Positions 61,230 to 64,000 of a DNA stretch of 64,000 bases are shown here, one piece after another. The stretch's first letter is position 1. Every line of letters starts with the position of its first letter. Below the pieces are notes generated by a model, which was given only the letters and a program-made list of their open reading frames with translations, made no database searches and was not told where the DNA came from. A program made the position numbers and the translations under genes. The stretch covers positions 1 through 64,000 of the forward strand of contig NZ_QPLT01000007.1 in assembly GCF_003666015.1 (NCBI RefSeq), given 5' to 3'. The stretch is from Halorubrum sp. Atlit-26R (GTDB lineage Archaea > Halobacteriota > Halobacteria > Halobacteriales > Haloferacaceae).

Positions 61230-62270
61230 ATGAATCCCAACGAACTCGACGACGACGTCTTCGACAGAGATATCGACAACCCGGCCGGCCGGAAGCTCCG
61301 CCAGCTGTTCGACGAGCAGGAGTACACGTTCGCGCCCGGGATCTACCACGCGCTCGACGCTCGCCTCGCGGAGATGGCCGGGCTCGACGCGGCGTACATG
61401 AGCGGCTACTCGACCGTCCTCGGCCAGTTCGGCTTCCCCGACCTGGAGATGGTCACCATGTCGGAGATGGTCGAGAACGCCAAGCGCATGGTCGAGGCGA
61501 CGAACCTCCCGGTCGTCGCCGACTGCGACACCGGCTACGGCGGCGTCCACAACGTCCGGCGCGCGGTCCGCGAGTACGAGAAGGCCGGCGTCGCCGCGGT
61601 CCACATCGAGGACCAGACCTCGCCGAAGCGCTGCGGCCACATCGCGGGCAAGCAGATCGTCTCCCGCGAGCAGGCCCGCTCGCGCTTCGAGGCGGCGGTC
61701 GACGCCAAGCAGAGCGAGGACACCGTCATCATCGCCCGCACCGACGCGTACGGCTCCGCGAACGGCGACTGGGAGGAGCACCTCGAACGCGGCCGTATCT
61801 ACGCCGACGCCGGCGTCGACCTCGTCTGGCCCGAGATGCCCGACCCGTCCCGCGAGGACGCGGTCGAGTACGCCGAGACGATCCACGAGACGCACCCGGA
61901 CCTCGACCTCGCGTTCAACTACTCCTCCTCGTTCGAGTGGGGCGCCGAGGAGGATCCGCTCACCTTCGAAGAACTGGGCGACCTCGGCTACCAGTACATC
62001 TTCATCACGCTGTACGGGCTCCACTCCGGCGCCCACGCCGCTTACGAGGACTTCGCGAACATCGCCGAGAACGACGAGGAGGCGCAGTTCGACCTCGAAG
62101 AGCGGTACATCGGCCACGAGACCGAGAGCCACCACGAGCTCTCCTTCGTCCCGCGGTACCAGGACATCGAGGCCGAGTTCGACCCCGAGGCGCGACAGCG
62201 CCAAGAGGAGTCGGCCGGCTTCACCGAAGACGAGAACGACCCGATCACGGCCTCGGAGGGCGACGACTGA
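61230..62270 (+). CDS. aceA: Isocitrate lyase
   Basis: This PEP mutase/isocitrate lyase superfamily enzyme has 346 residues. Metal ligands are in [11 protein letters not shown] (Asp98, Asp100) and the catalytic loop is [11 protein letters not shown] (Cys135). [11 protein letters not shown] is typical of haloarchaeal AceA. It splits isocitrate to glyoxylate and succinate, allowing growth on acetate or fatty acids. A methylisocitrate lyase role cannot be fully excluded. Its stop overlaps the next start (TGATG). Confidence 0.85.
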   Translation: MNPNELDDDVFDRDIDNPAGRKLRQLFDEQEYTFAPGIYHALDARLAEMAGLDAAYMSGYSTVLGQFGFPDLEMVTMSEMVENAKRMVEATNLPVVADCDTGYGGVHNVRRAVREYEKAGVAAVHIEDQTSPKRCGHIAGKQIVSREQARSRFEAAVDAKQSEDTVIIARTDAYGSANGDWEEHLERGRIYADAGVDLVWPEMPDPSREDAVEYAETIHETHPDLDLAFNYSSSFEWGAEEDPLTFEELGDLGYQYIFITLYGLHSGAHAAYEDFANIAENDEEAQFDLEERYIGHETESHHELSFVPRYQDIEAEFDPEARQRQEESAGFTEDENDPITASEGDD

Positions 62271-63190
62271 TGGGCGGGCCGGAAGACGTCACGCTCCGGC
62301 GGAGCCAGCTCGCCACGCCGGGCTCCGACCCGGAGATGATCGAACGGGCGCCCGACTCCGGCGCCGACGAGGCGTTCCTCGACCTCGAGGACTCCGTCGC
62401 GCCCTCGGCGAAGGTCGACGCCCGCGAGAACGTCATCGAGGGGCTGATCGAGTACGACTGGTCGGACACCCGGCCCTGCTACCGGATGAACGGCGTCGAC
62501 ACTCGGTGGTTCTACGACGACGTGATCGAGGTCGTCGGCCGCGCCGGCGAGCACCTCGACACGATCATGGTGCCGATGGCGAACAACCCGGAGACGGTCG
62601 CCACCGTCGCCAACCTGCTGACGCAGGTCGAGGAGAACAACGACCTGCCGGTCGGCGAGATCGGCCTCCAGGCGCAGATCGAGTCGCCGGAGGCGATGAC
62701 GAAGGTCGCCGACATCGCCCGCGCCAGCGACCGCCTGGAGTCGCTCGTGTTCGGCCCCGGCGACTACACCGCCAACGTCGGCGCCGCCGGCCTCACGATC
62801 GGCTCCGGCGGCGGTTACCCCGGCCACTACTGGCACTACCAGCTCGCGCGCATCGCCCACGCCGCGAAGGCACAGGGCCTTCAGGTGATCGACGGCCCGT
62901 ACGCCGAGATCGAGGACGCGGAGGGGTTCCGCGACTCCTGTCGCTGGGCGAGCCAGCTCGGCTGTAACGGCAAGTGGGCGATCCACCCGAGCCAGATCGG
63001 GCCCGCCAACGAGACGTTCGCGCCCTCGCCCGAGGAGGCCGAGAAGGCCCGCCGGATCGTCGACGCCTACGCGGAGGCGAAAGAGCAGGGCAAAGGCGCC
63101 GTCTCGGTCGACGGCGAGATGGTCGACGAGGCGACCGACAAGATGGCCCGCGGCATCGTCGCGCGCGCCGAGCAGGCGGGGATCCTGTAG
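62270..63190 (+). CDS. CitE/Mcl-family lyase (malyl-CoA or beta-methylmalyl-CoA lyase candidate)
   Basis: This 306-residue HpcH/HpaI-CitE superfamily protein has AFLDLEDSVAPSAKVDAREN, IESPEAM and LVFGPGDYTANVGA. These are the acidic metal site and CoA pocket of malyl-CoA lyase-like enzymes. It overlaps aceA by one base. It could condense glyoxylate with acetyl-CoA (with a thioesterase giving malate) or handle beta-methylmalyl-CoA. It is shorter than haloarchaeal malate synthase AceB, so that name is not used. Confidence 0.8.
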   Translation: MGGPEDVTLRRSQLATPGSDPEMIERAPDSGADEAFLDLEDSVAPSAKVDARENVIEGLIEYDWSDTRPCYRMNGVDTRWFYDDVIEVVGRAGEHLDTIMVPMANNPETVATVANLLTQVEENNDLPVGEIGLQAQIESPEAMTKVADIARASDRLESLVFGPGDYTANVGAAGLTIGSGGGYPGHYWHYQLARIAHAAKAQGLQVIDGPYAEIEDAEGFRDSCRWASQLGCNGKWAIHPSQIGPANETFAPSPEEAEKARRIVDAYAEAKEQGKGAVSVDGEMVDEATDKMARGIVARAEQAGIL

Positions 63191-63295
63191 GCCGGGACGC
63201 TCCGAGGTCGTCGCGGCACTCGGGCATCCTTTTTCGCCGGGCGCTCGCCGGGCGCTCGCCGGTATCGTCACTCCGAAATCGCTGCTCCGAGAACG

Positions 63296-64000
63296 TTACT
63301 CCGCGATCGCGCCGAGCTCCCGCAGCTCGTCGATGTCCCCGTCGCCGTAGCCGTACTCGCGGAGGACCGACTCCGTGTGTTCGCCGAGCGCGGGCGGGTG
63401 GCGGCGGACCGTCGTCGGCGTCCGCGAGAAGTGCATCGGCGACCCGGGGAACCGCACCGTGCCCGCGGTCGGGTGCTCGGCCTCTTCGAGCATCCCGCGC
63501 GCCTCGATCTGGGGGTCGTCGAACACCTCGCCCACGTCGCGGACGCGGCTCGCGGGCACGTCGTGGTCGTCCAGCCGCTCGACCGCCTCGTCGGTCGTCA
63601 TCGCCGCGAACGTCTCCGCTAACTCGGCGTCGAGCTCGTCGCGGTTCCGGACGCGCCCCTCGTTCTCCTCGTACCGCTCGTCGGCGAGCAGGTCGGGGCG
63701 GTCGATGGCCTCGCACAGCGGCGGCCAGAACCGGTCGGACGAGCAGGCGACGACGACGTAGTCGTCCGCCGTCTCGTACGCCCGATAGGGGACGATGTTC
63801 GGGTGTTTGCTCCCCATCCGGCCCGGCGGCTCGCCGCTGGCGAAGTAGTTCGTCGCCATGTAGCTGGTCCAGGCGGCCTGCCCGTCGAGCAGGCTCACGT
63901 CGATCTTCTGCCCGCTTCCGTCGCCGAGCTCGCGTTCGAGCAGCGCCGCGAGGATCGCCTGCGTCGCGTACATGCCGGCGCCGACGTCGGCGAGCGCGAC
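63296..64000 (-). CDS. Family III CoA-transferase (CaiB/BaiF), partial
   Basis: The frame is open to the window edge, so the N-terminal part is missing. Visible residues include DVSLLDGQAAWTSYMATNYFASGE, GSKHPNIVPYRAYETADDYVVVACSSDRFWPPLCEAI and ALGEHTESVLREYGYG, the C-terminal pattern of formyl-CoA/CaiB-type transferases. The acceptor acid is unknown. Convergence with the CitE-like gene and nearness to aceA suggest a role in short-chain or dicarboxylic acyl-CoA metabolism. Confidence 0.85.
   Translation of the reverse strand, partial: VALADVGAGMYATQAILAALLERELGDGSGQKIDVSLLDGQAAWTSYMATNYFASGEPPGRMGSKHPNIVPYRAYETADDYVVVACSSDRFWPPLCEAIDRPDLLADERYEENEGRVRNRDELDAELAETFAAMTTDEAVERLDDHDVPASRVRDVGEVFDDPQIEARGMLEEAEHPTAGTVRFPGSPMHFSRTPTTVRRHPPALGEHTESVLREYGYGDGDIDELRELGAIAE

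Noticed and set aside
60455-61327. 290-codon minus-strand frame opposite the disordered ORFs
   Set aside because: Val/Gly/Ser/Arg low-complexity chain, the mirror of the plus-strand frames. The plus strand has better codon bias, overlap with neighbours and operon order.

Overview
This window is haloarchaeal chromosomal DNA. Three things point that way: a very GC-rich third codon position, very acidic proteins, and typical haloarchaeal genes (TrmY, CetZ, F420 genes, the bacterioruberin cluster, DacZ, Tat-exported lipoproteins, leaderless promoters with TTTATA boxes). A Halorubrum-like genus is my best guess, but nothing read here proves it.

Layout. Positions 1-96 are the end of a probable transposase. 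Positions about 526-9594 are a pleolipovirus-like provirus, all on the minus strand: a HUH-type Rep with two small upstream genes, an AT-rich MazF/Panacea-like toxin-antitoxin insert, an OB-fold-like protein, a VP3-like membrane protein, a Tat-exported spike, two membrane-linked proteins and the packaging-type NTPase. It abuts the 3' end of tRNA-Pro(CGG); no integrase and no second att site lie in the window. Positions 9668-30840 hold core genes: CHY zinc finger, trmY, pyrF, an MFS transporter, an ATP-grasp ligase, tmk, a CNNM-like protein, stress proteins, cetZ-cofC-(membrane protein)-cofG, mscS, a MATE exporter, a PIN/RHH toxin-antitoxin pair, thiE and SDR genes. Positions 30931-34273 are crtD-lyeJ-cruF for bacterioruberin. 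They are followed by dacZ, a universal stress protein, a metallo-beta-lactamase-fold hydrolase and moaA. An AT-rich island (37.5-39.06 kb) carries one ApeA-like HEPN defence gene beside tRNA-Arg(TCT). Positions 39.2-44.8 kb hold a kinase/RNA-binding pair, membrane proteins, a GNAT, an exporter and two regulators. Positions 44.8-56.3 kb form an acyl-CoA region: acyl-CoA dehydrogenase, aminoglycoside-phosphotransferase-like protein, and a seven-gene operon of a Liv-type ABC transporter with an acyl-CoA ligase and an SDR, then an aldehyde dehydrogenase. gpmI, a thiolase, thiL, two disordered ORFs, aceA, a CitE-family lyase and a partial family III CoA-transferase finish the window.

The most unusual content is non-coding. 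Four dispersed copies (10012-10364 minus; 29659-29907, 41885-42146 and 59066-59313 plus) share short conserved blocks, separated by stems whose sequences differ completely between copies while pairing is kept. There are two hairpins with tandem GA/GA mismatches, a 19-20 bp long-range stem closed by CAAAG/CTTTG, and a segment that can pair into the loop as a pseudoknot. TTTATAA boxes flank three copies on both sides and the fourth on its 3' side. This is the pattern of a structured RNA family, or of a mobile element whose fold is selected. I recognise no named family for it.
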